The notes beneath the pieces were generated by a model. It was not told where the DNA came from. It saw only the letters and a list, made by a program, of their open reading frames with translations, and did not search any database. Below, one piece after another: positions 30,787-38,939 of a stretch of DNA of 64,000 bases (the first letter of the stretch is position 1; every line of letters starts with the position of its first letter). The position numbers and the translations under genes were made by a program. Source of the DNA: Quadrisphaera sp. DSM 44207. GTDB taxonomy: Bacteria > Actinomycetota > Actinomycetes > Actinomycetales > Quadrisphaeraceae. The stretch spans positions 248,001 to 312,000 of the forward strand of contig NZ_FNKA01000001.1 of assembly GCF_900101335.1 (NCBI RefSeq), written 5' to 3'.

Positions 30787-31152
30787 TCAGGAGCGCACGA
30801 GGCGGGCGATGGCCGCGGAGGCCTCCTTGACCTTCTCCTCGGCCTCCGGGCCGCCGGTGGCGGCCGCCTGGACCACGCAGTGGCCCAGGTGCTCCTCGAG
30901 CAGGCCCAGGGCGACGGACTGCAGGGCCTTCGTCATCGCCGAGACCTGGGTGAGGATGTCGATGCAGTACTCCTCCTGCTCCACCATCCGCTGCAGCCCG
31001 CGCGCCTGGCCCTCGATGCGGCGCAGCCGCTTGAGGTGGTCGTCCTTGCGGTGGAGGTAGCCGTGCGCACCGGCCACGTCACCGGCCACGTCACCGGCCA
31101 CGTCATCGGCCTCGTCACTGGCCCCATCGCTGGCCCCGTCGCTGGCCGCCAT
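30787..31152 (-). CDS. csoR: copper-sensing repressor CsoR
   Basis: A 121-residue all-helical repressor. The Cu(I) ligands are Cys63, His88 and Cys92; the spacing (25 and 4) is the same as in the characterised mycobacterial CsoR. ATG at 31152 is chosen because GGAGG precedes it; the frame is open slightly further up. The N-terminal tail holds D-V-A-G and S-D-G-A repeats. It is first in a csoR-copZ-copA operon. Confidence 0.93.
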   Translation of the reverse strand: MAASDGASDGASDEADDVAGDVAGDVAGAHGYLHRKDDHLKRLRRIEGQARGLQRMVEQEEYCIDILTQVSAMTKALQSVALGLLEEHLGHCVVQAAATGGPEAEEKVKEASAAIARLVRS

Positions 31153-31198
31153 GCCGTCCTCCCCCGCCGCGGGTCCGCGCGTCACGCCGTCCAACAGG

Positions 31199-31215
31199 GT
31201 ACCCGCCGGGGGTAT
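31199..31215 (-). promoter_or_regulatory. CsoR operator-like sequence
   Basis: GTACCCGCCGGGGGTAT, an inverted repeat of the T-A-C-C-C / G-G-G-T-A type that CsoR binds, 47 bases before the csoR ATG and just beyond the end of the neighbouring phosphotransferase remnant. Confidence 0.6.
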
Positions 31216-31218
31216 TCC

Positions 31219-32027
31219 TCAGGCGGGTGCGGGGTCGTCCCGCTCGGCGTCGAGCAGCGCCTCCTGGAGGGCGAAGGTGGCGGCGTAGGCGCCGGCCCGG
31301 GCCAGGTCGCGCGCCCGTGCCCCGAGCCGGCGCGCGAGCCGGGCGAAGACCGGCGCGGGCAGGCTCGTCCTGAGCGCGGCCAAGTCGACGGCGGGGTCAC
31401 CGGGCCCGCAGCCGTCCCAGTCCAGCACCCCGCACAGGTGGCCGTCGGTGGCGTCGACGCGCACGTCCTCCCCGCCCAGGTCCCCGTGCACCAGCGCGAT
31501 CGGCGCCCTCCGGGCCGCGGCCGCGGCCCGGAGGGCGCCGATCGCGCCCGCTGCGCGTCCGGCTCCGCCAGCCGCGGCAGCACGCGGTGCTCGATCCTCG
31601 CGGCCAGGTCCTGCCAGTGCTGCACCCACCCGTCCTCGAGCGCGGAGCCGATCAGCAGCGGTTCCTGCCGGAGGCGCTCGAGCAGCTGCGCGAGGTCCTC
31701 GACCAGGCGGTGCACCGCCGGCTCGCCCAGCCGCGCCGCGGCGTGCACGCCGACGCCGGGCACGAACCGCAGCAGCAGGTGCGCTCGCCCGCCGCGCCCG
31801 TCCACGTCCGCGCCGAGGACCTCCGGAGCCGGCAGGCCCCGAGCGCGGGCCCGCTCCAGGCGTTCCCGGTCCTGCGCCAGCCGGGTGCGGGCGGCCGCGG
31901 TCCTGGGAAAGCGCCACACCAGGCCGGCAGCGGCGTCGACGAGCACGTCGCAGCTCTGCCCGGTGTGCAGCGACAGGCCGGCGGGCGACCTGCCGACGGC
32001 GGCCGCGCACTCGCTCAGGCGCGTCAC
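31219..32027 (-). pseudogene. aminoglycoside/choline phosphotransferase-family gene, frameshifted
   Basis: From GTG 32027 the frame encodes the APH N-lobe (LSLHTGQSCDVLVDAAAGLVWRFPRT..) up to VLPRLAEPDAQRARS, then leaves frame. The other frame carries the catalytic C-lobe: LVHGDLGGEDV (Brenner motif) and VLDWDGCGPGDPAVDLA. The switch falls in a 54-bp perfect palindrome at 31494-31547. The two frames together make a family-length protein of ~268 residues. Either a recent mutation or a read/assembly artefact at the palindrome. Confidence 0.8.
31494..31547. repeat. 54-bp perfect palindrome
   Basis: Two 27-base arms with no spacer, centred on CCGCGG|CCGCGG between 31520 and 31521, without a single mismatch. 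It lies inside the phosphotransferase coding sequence, exactly where the frame changes. Confidence 0.9.
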
Positions 32028-32197
32028 GCCTCCAGCACGGCGGGCAGCGGGCCCGGGCGGGCGGGCGCCGCGCGAGGGGTGCCCTGGCAGTACCTGGCTC
32101 TCCCGGCGCCGCGGCGCCACGCTCCCCGCAGTCGTGCCGCGAGCGCCTCCCGCGGGCGCGGACCGTGCCGGGCACGACCGAGAAGGACAGGACCCCG

Positions 32198-33362
32198 ATG
32201 ACCGTCGCAGACCGCGGTGGGCGCCTGGGGCGTGGTGATCTCCACCGGCACCGCGTTCCTGCTCGGCGTCCTCGCCCTGCTCGGGTCGGCGTGCCCGCCG
32301 CAGCTGCGGGTGTTCCTGCTCGCCCTGGCGATCGCCGACGACGTCGGCGCGCCGACCGTGATCGCGCTCTTCTACACCGAGGACCTGCGCCTGGGCGCCC
32401 TGGCCGTGGCCGGGCTGGGGTTCGCGCTCATGTTCGCCCTGCGCTGGCTGCGGGTCTGGCGAGGACCGGCCTACCTGGTGCTCGCCGTCGTCGCGTGGGT
32501 GGCGCTGCACCCGTCCGGGGTGCACCCGACCCTGCTGGGGGTCGCCGTCGCGCTGGCCACCCCGGCGTACCACCCGCGGCGCGAGGAGGTCGAGGACGCC
32601 GCCCGGCGGGCCCGGGCCTACCTGCAGTCCCCCGACCCGGAGTACGCCGTCGCCGCGCAGCTGTCCATCGCCCGCTCGGTGCCCGCCAGCGAGCGGACGC
32701 AGCGGCTGTGGCAGCCGTGGACGAACACGGTCATCGTGCCGCTGTTCGCCCTGGCCAACGCCGGGGTGCCGCTGACCGGGGAGACCCTGCGCGCGGCGGC
32801 GACCCCACCGGTCACCCTCGGTGTGATCGCCGGCCTGGTCCTGGGCGAGCTCGTCGGCGTCCTGCTCGGCACCGGCCTGGCGGTGCGCCTGCGCCTGGGG
32901 GACCTCGCCCCGGGTCTGACCCGGCTGGACCTGGCCGGTGGCGCGGCGCTGTCGGGCATCGGGTCCACCATCTCGTTGTTCATCGTCGACCTCGCCCCCT
33001 CCGGCTCCTCGACCCAGCAGGCCCTGGCCGACCAGGCGCGGGTCGGCATCCTGGCCGCCACGGTGCTCGCCACGGTGCTCGGCGCGGCGGTCCTGCGCCT
33101 GGACGCCCACCGCGCGGGCGGGGCCGGCGAGGCTGGCGACCACCGACCTGCTCGAGCACGCCGCGGCGATCGGTCTGGACGTCGCCCGCTTCTCCCGCGA
33201 CCTCGGCTCCGGCCGGTACGCCCGGCGCGTGCGGCACGACGCGGAGTCCGCCCGGGCCAGCGGGGTCACCAGCACCTCGACCTTCTTCGTCGACGGGCGC
33301 CGGCACACCGGCCCGCACGACGCGGACACCCTCACGGCCGCGCTGCTCGCCGGCGCGCAGGA
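32198..33362 (+). pseudogene. nhaA: NhaA-type Na+/H+ antiporter with DsbA-like tail, internally deleted
   Basis: ATG 32198 (AAGGA upstream) starts a few codons, after which the sequence jumps into NhaA from transmembrane helix IV on (WGVVISTGTAFLLGVLALLG). The first ~100 residues are gone and the conserved TDIAF Asp reads TGT. The IADDVGA pair and the later helices are present. After LDAHRAGG the frame shifts into the second half of a DsbA-like thioredoxin domain (LLEHAAAIGLDVARFSRDL..TSTFFVDGRRHTG), whose CxxC half is missing. Actinobacterial NhaA proteins often carry such a DsbA tail, so this is a decayed fusion. A GTG at 32217 opens the NhaA frame, but a working antiporter is unlikely. Confidence 0.75.
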
Positions 33363-34164
33363 GGGCAGCGGCCCGGAACCGTCCGCAGGCGCGGCCGCGA
33401 GCCCCGCGCCGGCCCGGGACGAGCTGGCCTGGGGCCAGCTCGGGGCGCTGCCGGACCTGCCCGAGGACCTGCCGGAGACCCCGGACCGCGGCGGTGACCA
33501 CCCGCGGCTGACCGACGACCAGCTGGCCCGGCCGGCGCGCGCCGGCGCCCGCCGGCGGGTCGCCCGCGGCGACGTGCTGTACCGGCCCGGCGACCCCGGC
33601 TACGACTTCCACGTCGTCCTGTCCGGCGCCGTCGCGGTCGTCGGCCGCCCCGGAGGCGGAGGGGGCGAGCCGGTCGTCCGGGTGCACGGGGCGCGCCGCT
33701 TCCTCGGGTCCCTCGACCTGTTCGGCGACCGACGCGTGGTGCGTACCGCGGTGGTCGTCCGCGCCGGTGAGGTGCTGCGCCTGACCGTCGAGCAGCTGCG
33801 CGCGGTCTTCGCCCAGGACGCCGAGCTGCGGGAGCTGGTGCAGCGGGCCTTCCTCGTGCGCCACGCCACCGGGGTGGAGCTGGCCGCCGACCTGCGCGTC
33901 ATCGGGCGCTCCGGCAGCCCGGAGGTGCACCGGCTGCACGCGTGGGCCGACGCGCACGGCCTGACGGCCTCGGTCGTCGACGCGGACGGCGACGCGGACG
34001 GCGACGCGGACGGCGACGTGGACGGCGACGTGGACGGCGACCAGGTCCTGGCCGAGCTCGGCGTCTGCGAGGCCGACCTGCCCGTCGTCCTCACGCGGTC
34101 GGGCCGGGTGCTGCACTCCCCCGACGACGGCGAGCTGACCCGGGCCCTGGCGCCGGGGACCTGA
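33229..34164 (+). CDS. cNMP-binding domain plus thioredoxin-like redox domain, no reductase domain
   Basis: The frame runs from the DsbA remnant straight into a cyclic-nucleotide-binding domain (LTDDQLARPARAG..GDVLYRPGDPGYDFHVVLSGAVAVV) and a small redox-type domain (LRVIGRSGSPEVHRLHAWADAHGL..LPVVLTRSGRVLHSP). This is the N-terminal half of known cNMP-binding/thioredoxin-reductase fusion proteins; the FAD/NADPH domain that should follow is absent and a stop comes at once. A 12-bp repeat (33985-34040) encodes D-x-D-G runs. No good start codon exists for the cNMP part alone; GTG 33229 is only the first in-frame option. Possibly a pseudogene. Confidence 0.5.
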   Translation: MRHDAESARASGVTSTSTFFVDGRRHTGPHDADTLTAALLAGAQEGSGPEPSAGAAASPAPARDELAWGQLGALPDLPEDLPETPDRGGDHPRLTDDQLARPARAGARRRVARGDVLYRPGDPGYDFHVVLSGAVAVVGRPGGGGGEPVVRVHGARRFLGSLDLFGDRRVVRTAVVVRAGEVLRLTVEQLRAVFAQDAELRELVQRAFLVRHATGVELAADLRVIGRSGSPEVHRLHAWADAHGLTASVVDADGDADGDADGDVDGDVDGDQVLAELGVCEADLPVVLTRSGRVLHSPDDGELTRALAPGT

Positions 34165-34199
34165 CCGGGCGCGCCGGGCGCGCGGCCGGGCGCGCGGGT

Positions 34200-34237
34200 G
34201 CCCGGCCACCGGCTCCCCCGGGAACCGGTGGCCGGGC
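34200..34237. terminator. bidirectional terminator hairpin
   Basis: Perfect 13-bp arms (34200-34212 and 34225-34237) around 12 bases, in the 85-base gap between two convergent genes. Confidence 0.65.
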
Positions 34238-34249
34238 GGCTGGGGGCGC

Positions 34250-35185
34250 TCAGCGCTGGGCGAGCCCGATCGCCAGGTCGGTGACCGGGGTGCGGAAGCC
34301 GCCGCGGTCGGTGGCCCGCCCGGTGGGCAGGTCCACCGCGTACAGGCGGCTGGAGCCGCCGACGGTCAGGGTCGCCCAGCCCTCGACGGCGGTGGTGCGC
34401 CCGTCCCGCACGGTGCTGTAGATGTCGAACCCGGCGTCCGGCCCGGCGTCGACGCGCAGCCTGCCGGTCGCCGACAGCGTGCCGGCGTTGGCCGGGACCT
34501 GGAGGGCGACCTGGTCCATCGCCGTGTCGAGGTCGTACAGGGTGGTCGCCGTGTCGGCGCTGAGGTCGTTGTTGGTGTAGGCCGAGCCGCTGATGCCCGT
34601 GGCCGGCGCGCCGTCGTAGGTCAGCCGGCCGTCCACGACGGTGGCGGCGGTCGGGCTCGGGGCGTCGGCGGTGCCGCCGGCGAAGGGCTGGCGCAGGTTC
34701 TGCCCCGTGTCGCTGGTGATGCGCAGGGCGTTGGCGGCGGGGTTGAAGTCCACGCCGAAGTTCCTGCCCTCCAGGGCGACGCTGAGCTGGCCGACCTTCC
34801 TCGCGGCGGCGTCCCGGTCCCCGAGCAGGTAGATGCCGCCCCGCTCCCCGACGCCGTACAGCTTGCCGTTCTGCACCCGGTAGTCGATGCCCACCAGGCG
34901 GGTGTCGCCCTGCAGGCCCTTGACGTCGCCGATCCGCTGGGCGCTGCCGGGGTCGGTGGTCGTGAAGGCGACGAGGCCCTTGCCCCCGTCGCTGAGGCCG
35001 ACGGCGGCGAGCCCGTACCCGCTGCTGTCGCCGTACCCCCCGCCGCCGTAGCTGCCGGTGCTGTAGCTGCCGGTGCTGTAGCTGCTGGTGCGCTGGCCGT
35101 CGGCGGAGGCGGTCGCGGGAGCGAGGACGGCGACGGCGAGCAGGGCCGTGGTGACGGCGGTCGTGGTGCGGGCGGTGCGGCGCAT
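34250..35185 (-). CDS. secreted DUF4394 protein
   Basis: A 311-residue protein. The ATG at 35185 follows GGAGG and starts a clear signal peptide (MRRTARTTTAV.. to the ASA site near residue 29). A Ser/Tyr/Gly repeat (SSYSTGSYSTGSYGGGGYG) precedes a DUF4394 beta-rich domain with typical phrases (LVGIDYRVQNGKLYGVG, NFGVDFNPAANALRI, LYDLDTAMDQVALQVPANAGTLSATG). DUF4394 function is unknown. The upstream 170 bases are shared with the divergent sigma-factor gene. Confidence 0.88.
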   Translation of the reverse strand: MRRTARTTTAVTTALLAVAVLAPATASADGQRTSSYSTGSYSTGSYGGGGYGDSSGYGLAAVGLSDGGKGLVAFTTTDPGSAQRIGDVKGLQGDTRLVGIDYRVQNGKLYGVGERGGIYLLGDRDAAARKVGQLSVALEGRNFGVDFNPAANALRITSDTGQNLRQPFAGGTADAPSPTAATVVDGRLTYDGAPATGISGSAYTNNDLSADTATTLYDLDTAMDQVALQVPANAGTLSATGRLRVDAGPDAGFDIYSTVRDGRTTAVEGWATLTVGGSSRLYAVDLPTGRATDRGGFRTPVTDLAIGLAQR

Positions 35186-35456
35186 GGTTCCTCCACAGGG
35201 GTGTTCGCAACCGGTGGCTGCGTGCCGCACGGGTGCGACACGCAGGACTACGCCGATCGGGCGGCCGGTGTTCACCCTTCGTGGTGGTTCATCCCGATGA
35301 ATAGCGGCCGCCCGCGCGGCGTACCCCCGAGGCGCGACCCGTCACCGAGGCGGGAGGCCCGTGGCCGAGCGCACCAGGACCACCGCGGGCGGCGGGATCC
35401 GGGGCCGGTACCGTGCTCGGCGGACGCCGGGGTCCGCCGGCAGCCGGGAGGGCCTC

Positions 35457-35963
35457 GTGTCGTTCAGCATCGAGGAGGCGTACCGGGACCACGGCGCGGA
35501 GCTGTTCCGGTTCGCGGCGAACGCCCTGAGCGACCGGGCCGACGCCGAGGAGCTGGTGCAGGAGGTCTTCACCCGCGCCTGGCGCTCCGCGGCGCAGTTC
35601 GACCCGGCGCGCGCGTCGCTGCGCACGTGGCTCTTCGCCATCGCCCGCAACCTGGCGCTCGACGTCCACCGCGCCCGCGGCCGCCGGCCGCAGCGGGCCG
35701 GCGAGGCGCCCGAGGACGCCGGCCCGGCGGCGGCCGGGCCCGAGGAGGACGTGGTGGGGCGCCTGCAGGTGGTCGAGGCCCTGGCGCGCCTGTCCCCGGA
35801 GCACCGCCAGGTGGTGGTCGCGGTGCACCTGGAGGGCCGCACGTACGCCGAGCTGGCGCAGCAGACCGGTGTGGCCGTGGCGACGCTGCGCACGCGGATG
35901 TACTACGGGCTGCGCGCGATGCGCTCGGTGCTCGACGAGGCGGGAGGGGAGGCTGATGGGTGA
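35457..35963 (+). CDS. ECF RNA polymerase sigma factor (SigK-like)
   Basis: A 168-residue ECF sigma. Region 2 (LFRFAANALSDRADAEELVQEVFTRAWRSA) and region 4 (LARLSPEHRQVVVAVHLEGRTYAELAQQTGVAVATLRTRMYYGLRAMR) are intact. The frame is open from 35361; GTG 35457 with GGGAGGG five bases upstream is preferred. It overlaps the anti-sigma gene by 8 bases. Confidence 0.9.
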   Translation: MSFSIEEAYRDHGAELFRFAANALSDRADAEELVQEVFTRAWRSAAQFDPARASLRTWLFAIARNLALDVHRARGRRPQRAGEAPEDAGPAAAGPEEDVVGRLQVVEALARLSPEHRQVVVAVHLEGRTYAELAQQTGVAVATLRTRMYYGLRAMRSVLDEAGGEADG

Positions 35964-36753
35964 GGACCGGCGCGAGGAGCTGCTCGGCGCGGCCCTGGGC
36001 GGTGACCTCGACCCCTCGGAGCGCGCCGAGCTGGACGCCCTCCTGAGCGCGGACCCCTCCGCCCGCGAGGAGCTGGAGCGCTCCCGCGCGCTCGTGCGCG
36101 AGCTCGGCGCCGCGAGGACGGCGCACGGACGCCACGGGAGCCCGTGGTCCGACGCCGCCCCGCCCGACTCCCTGCGCCAGCGCGTGGTGGACGCCGCCCG
36201 GACCGGGGCGCCACCCCCCGCACCGGCGCCGTCCTCGGCACCGGTGCCGTCCTCCGCACCGGTGCCGTCCTCGGCACCGGCGCCGTCCTCGGCACCGGTG
36301 CTGCCGCGCCAGCGGCGGGCGCTGGCCCCGGCCCTGGCCGCGTGCGTCGTGGCGCTGCTGCTGGGCGCCGGCGGCGGGTTCGGCCTGGCGCGCTGGCTGG
36401 AGCGGCCCGAGCAGGGTGCGCCGGGGGTCCTGGGCGCCTCCGAGCCGATCGCCTTCGCCGGCGAGCCCGAGGGGGTCAGCGTCTCCGCCGCCGTCGTCGC
36501 GCACACCTGGGGCACCGAGACGGCCTTCGACGCCGTCTCCGGCCTGACGCCCGGCGAGACCTACCGGGTCGTGCTCGTCGCCGAGGACGGCACGCAGGTG
36601 CCGACGGGCTCCTTCGAGGCCGTCGCCGGGGTGGTGGAGTGCCGGATGACGAGCGCGGTGATGCGCCCGGACGTGCGGGCGGTGTCCGTGCTGGGCGCCG
36701 ACGGCGCGGAGGTGATGACCGCGGCGCTGCCGCCGGTGGCGGCGCCGTCCTGA
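35956..36753 (+). CDS. anti-sigma factor, RskA-like
   Basis: A 265-residue membrane anti-sigma. The N-terminal sigma-binding region (about 1-75) lacks an obvious HxxxCxxC zinc motif. A Pro/Ala/Ser repeat (PSSAPVPSSAPV, encoded by 36222-36300) is followed by one membrane segment ([24 protein letters not shown], about 117-140) and an extracytoplasmic C-terminal RskA-like domain (AAVVAHTWGTETAFDAVSGLTPGETYRVVL). Overlap with the sigma gene indicates they act together. Confidence 0.87.
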   Translation: MGEDRREELLGAALGGDLDPSERAELDALLSADPSAREELERSRALVRELGAARTAHGRHGSPWSDAAPPDSLRQRVVDAARTGAPPPAPAPSSAPVPSSAPVPSSAPAPSSAPVLPRQRRALAPALAACVVALLLGAGGGFGLARWLERPEQGAPGVLGASEPIAFAGEPEGVSVSAAVVAHTWGTETAFDAVSGLTPGETYRVVLVAEDGTQVPTGSFEAVAGVVECRMTSAVMRPDVRAVSVLGADGAEVMTAALPPVAAPS

Positions 36754-36759
36754 CCGGGA

Positions 36760-37485
36760 TCAGCGCAGGGCGGCGGCCGCGGCCGCCGCCGCGAGCCCGA
36801 CGCTGTTGGTGCCCAGGTGCAGCCCCACCGGCGCCAGGAGGCTGCTGCTGCGCTGCCGCAGCCAGCCGAGGGCCAGGCCGCCGGCCGCGGTGACGAGCAC
36901 CACCCCCACCACCGACAGGACGCGCGGGAGCGGGAACGCGGCCGGGACGGGCACCCCCGCGGCCGAGCTGAGGTGCCACAGACCGAAGACCGCGGAGGTC
37001 ACCGCCAGCGCGCGCCCGGGCGGCAGCACCCGCTGCGCCGTGGCGAGCAGCACCCCGCGGAAGGCGACCTCCTCCCACAGCACGGTCCCCAGCGGGATCA
37101 GGACCAGGGCCCGCACGGCGACCTCCCCGGGCGACAGCGCGTCCACGCGCGGGTCCGCCAGCCCGGCGCGCAGGGCGGGCACGGCCAGCACGAGGCCGTA
37201 GCCGAGGACGACGACGCCCAGGGCGCCGGCTCCCCAGCGCGCGCCCCTGCCCCACGTCGACGGGTGCAGCCCGAGCTCGGCGCGGGTCAGCCCCGCGCAG
37301 CGCGCGGCCAGCAGCAGCACCGCGGTGGCCGCGACGGCGCTCAGCGTCCGCCGTCCGGCGCCCGGCGGCAGGTGCGGGACGACGACGTTGCTCCACCCCA
37401 GCAGGCCGAGGGACAGGGCGGCCAGGGGCGCCCAGCGCCGCGCGCCGCCCGCCTCCGAGGCGGCGCCGGGCCCGCGCCGCCTCAC
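36760..37485 (-). CDS. CPBP family intramembrane metalloprotease
   Basis: A 241-residue membrane protein with about seven hydrophobic segments. The CPBP/Abi motifs are clear: EEVAFRG (EExxxR), FGLWH (FxxxH) and LHLGTNSVG. Members cleave membrane substrates, for example anti-sigma factors or prenylated peptides. GTG 37485 is chosen; it lies 11 bases past the stop of the hydrolase gene upstream, in a short direct repeat. Convergent with the anti-sigma gene, with only 6 bases between the stops. Confidence 0.88.
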   Translation of the reverse strand: MRRRGPGAASEAGGARRWAPLAALSLGLLGWSNVVVPHLPPGAGRRTLSAVAATAVLLLAARCAGLTRAELGLHPSTWGRGARWGAGALGVVVLGYGLVLAVPALRAGLADPRVDALSPGEVAVRALVLIPLGTVLWEEVAFRGVLLATAQRVLPPGRALAVTSAVFGLWHLSSAAGVPVPAAFPLPRVLSVVGVVLVTAAGGLALGWLRQRSSSLLAPVGLHLGTNSVGLAAAAAAAALR

Positions 37486-37496
37486 AGGACGCCGCC

Positions 37497-38705
37497 TCAC
37501 AGGACGCCGGAGGCGGTGAGGACCTGCCGGACCCGGGCGGTGTCGTCCTCGCCCCACCCGGGCGGGGCCGCCACCGCGACCCAGCCGTCGAGGATCGCGT
37601 CGTCGTACCGGTGCCCGTGCCCGTCGGGGACGTCCTGGGCGTGCGCGAGGTCCGTCGAGACCTGCCAGAAGGTCACGACCGGGTACCAGGCCATGGCGGG
37701 CGGCACGTCGCTGCCGCGCGGCTCGGCCAGCCAGTCGGGCCTGGTGAGCAGCAGCTCCGGGGACCACCACACGATCGGGTCGGAGGGGTGCTGCAGGTAC
37801 AGCACCCGCGGCTCCAGCCACGGGGTGGGCGGCTGCGCCGCGACGTCGTCGCCGTCCCCGTCGAAGCGGACGACGAGACCGCTGGCGTACACCGGCTGCA
37901 CCTCGCGGCTGCCGGGGTCGCGCCGCTGCACCAGCGCCGACCACACCCGGTTGGCGTTCGGCGGCCCGACCCACAGCACCCCGTCGGCCTGGGCGCGCAG
38001 GTCGGCGAGGGAGCTGAACGCGAACTCCGAGCCGTGCGAGCCGAGGCTCTCGCCGTACACCAGGACCCGGGGGCGCTGGTCCTCCGGCAGCTCCTGCACG
38101 CGGGCGGAGACGGCGTCGAAGACCAGGCGGCCCGCCTCCTCCGCGCGCGAGCGGTCGACGACGAACAAGAGCCAGCTGGGCAGGTAGGAGTACTGGGTCG
38201 CCACGAGCGCGGTGTCCCCGCCGTGGAGCAGCTCCACGCTGTCGGAGGCGGCCTCGTTGACCCATCCCGTGGTCGTCTGGTCCACGTCCATCAGCGCCGC
38301 GACCTGCCGCTGCCACCGCGCCGAGGCCACCAGCCCGCCCACCGCCAGCGCCAGCGCGGCGCCGGCGAGCACCGCCCAGCCCACCCGGCCCGCTCCTGGC
38401 GGCAGCCGGCGGCGCACACGCTCCTCCAGGCGGCGCCAGCGCTGCGAGCGCCGCACCAGCCAGGCCGCGGCGACCCCGATGCCGTAGCCGGCGGCCGCGG
38501 ACAGGCCCGAGGCGACGCCCTGGAACAGCCAGTCGCGGGGCACCAGGGACGGCGTCATGGCGAGCACCGCGAACAGCGTCCCGACGGCCAGGCCCACCGG
38601 GTGCACGGCCGGTCGGCGCGCGCCTCGCCCGGCCGGGGCCAAAAGGGGCGCCCGGACGCCGGCGGGGGACGCGCCGCTGCGCAGGGCCGCGGAACGGCCA
38701 GCCAC
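37497..38705 (-). CDS. alpha/beta-hydrolase family membrane protein (PF10081-like)
   Basis: A 402-residue protein. The N-terminal half has several membrane segments (VGLAVGTLFAVLAMTPSLVPRDWLFQGVASGLSAAAGYGIGV...). The C-terminal half is an alpha/beta hydrolase with the nucleophile elbow GESLGSHGSE, the PPNANRVW segment, and a late YLQHPSDPIVWW block. This matches the actinobacterial Abhydrolase_9 family of unknown substrate. GTG 38705 follows GGAGGG. It probably shares an operon with the CPBP protease. Confidence 0.87.
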   Translation of the reverse strand: MAGRSAALRSGASPAGVRAPLLAPAGRGARRPAVHPVGLAVGTLFAVLAMTPSLVPRDWLFQGVASGLSAAAGYGIGVAAAWLVRRSQRWRRLEERVRRRLPPGAGRVGWAVLAGAALALAVGGLVASARWQRQVAALMDVDQTTTGWVNEAASDSVELLHGGDTALVATQYSYLPSWLLFVVDRSRAEEAGRLVFDAVSARVQELPEDQRPRVLVYGESLGSHGSEFAFSSLADLRAQADGVLWVGPPNANRVWSALVQRRDPGSREVQPVYASGLVVRFDGDGDDVAAQPPTPWLEPRVLYLQHPSDPIVWWSPELLLTRPDWLAEPRGSDVPPAMAWYPVVTFWQVSTDLAHAQDVPDGHGHRYDDAILDGWVAVAAPPGWGEDDTARVRQVLTASGVL

Positions 38706-38939
38706 TCCGGTCCCTCCGGCTCCTCGACGGCGACCCGGGGCACCAGCCTCGCGGGAGCCGGCGCCGCGCGCCGTCCCCGCAGCGGCGCACGGGCTCACCT
38801 GCAGCCGCCCCGCCGAGCTGGCCGACCTCGTGCGGGCCTTCACCCTCCTCGACGCAGCGCATCCACCACGGGCCGCTGGGTAGTCGAGGACGAGCCCGGG
38901 AGCCGCCCTCGAGGGTCCCGGCCGGCCCCTGGAGGAACC

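Noticed and set aside
34250-35275. Upstream start at 35275 for the DUF4394 gene
   Set aside because: The ATG at 35185 has a GGAGG site and opens directly into a signal peptide; the longer form would bury the signal sequence.
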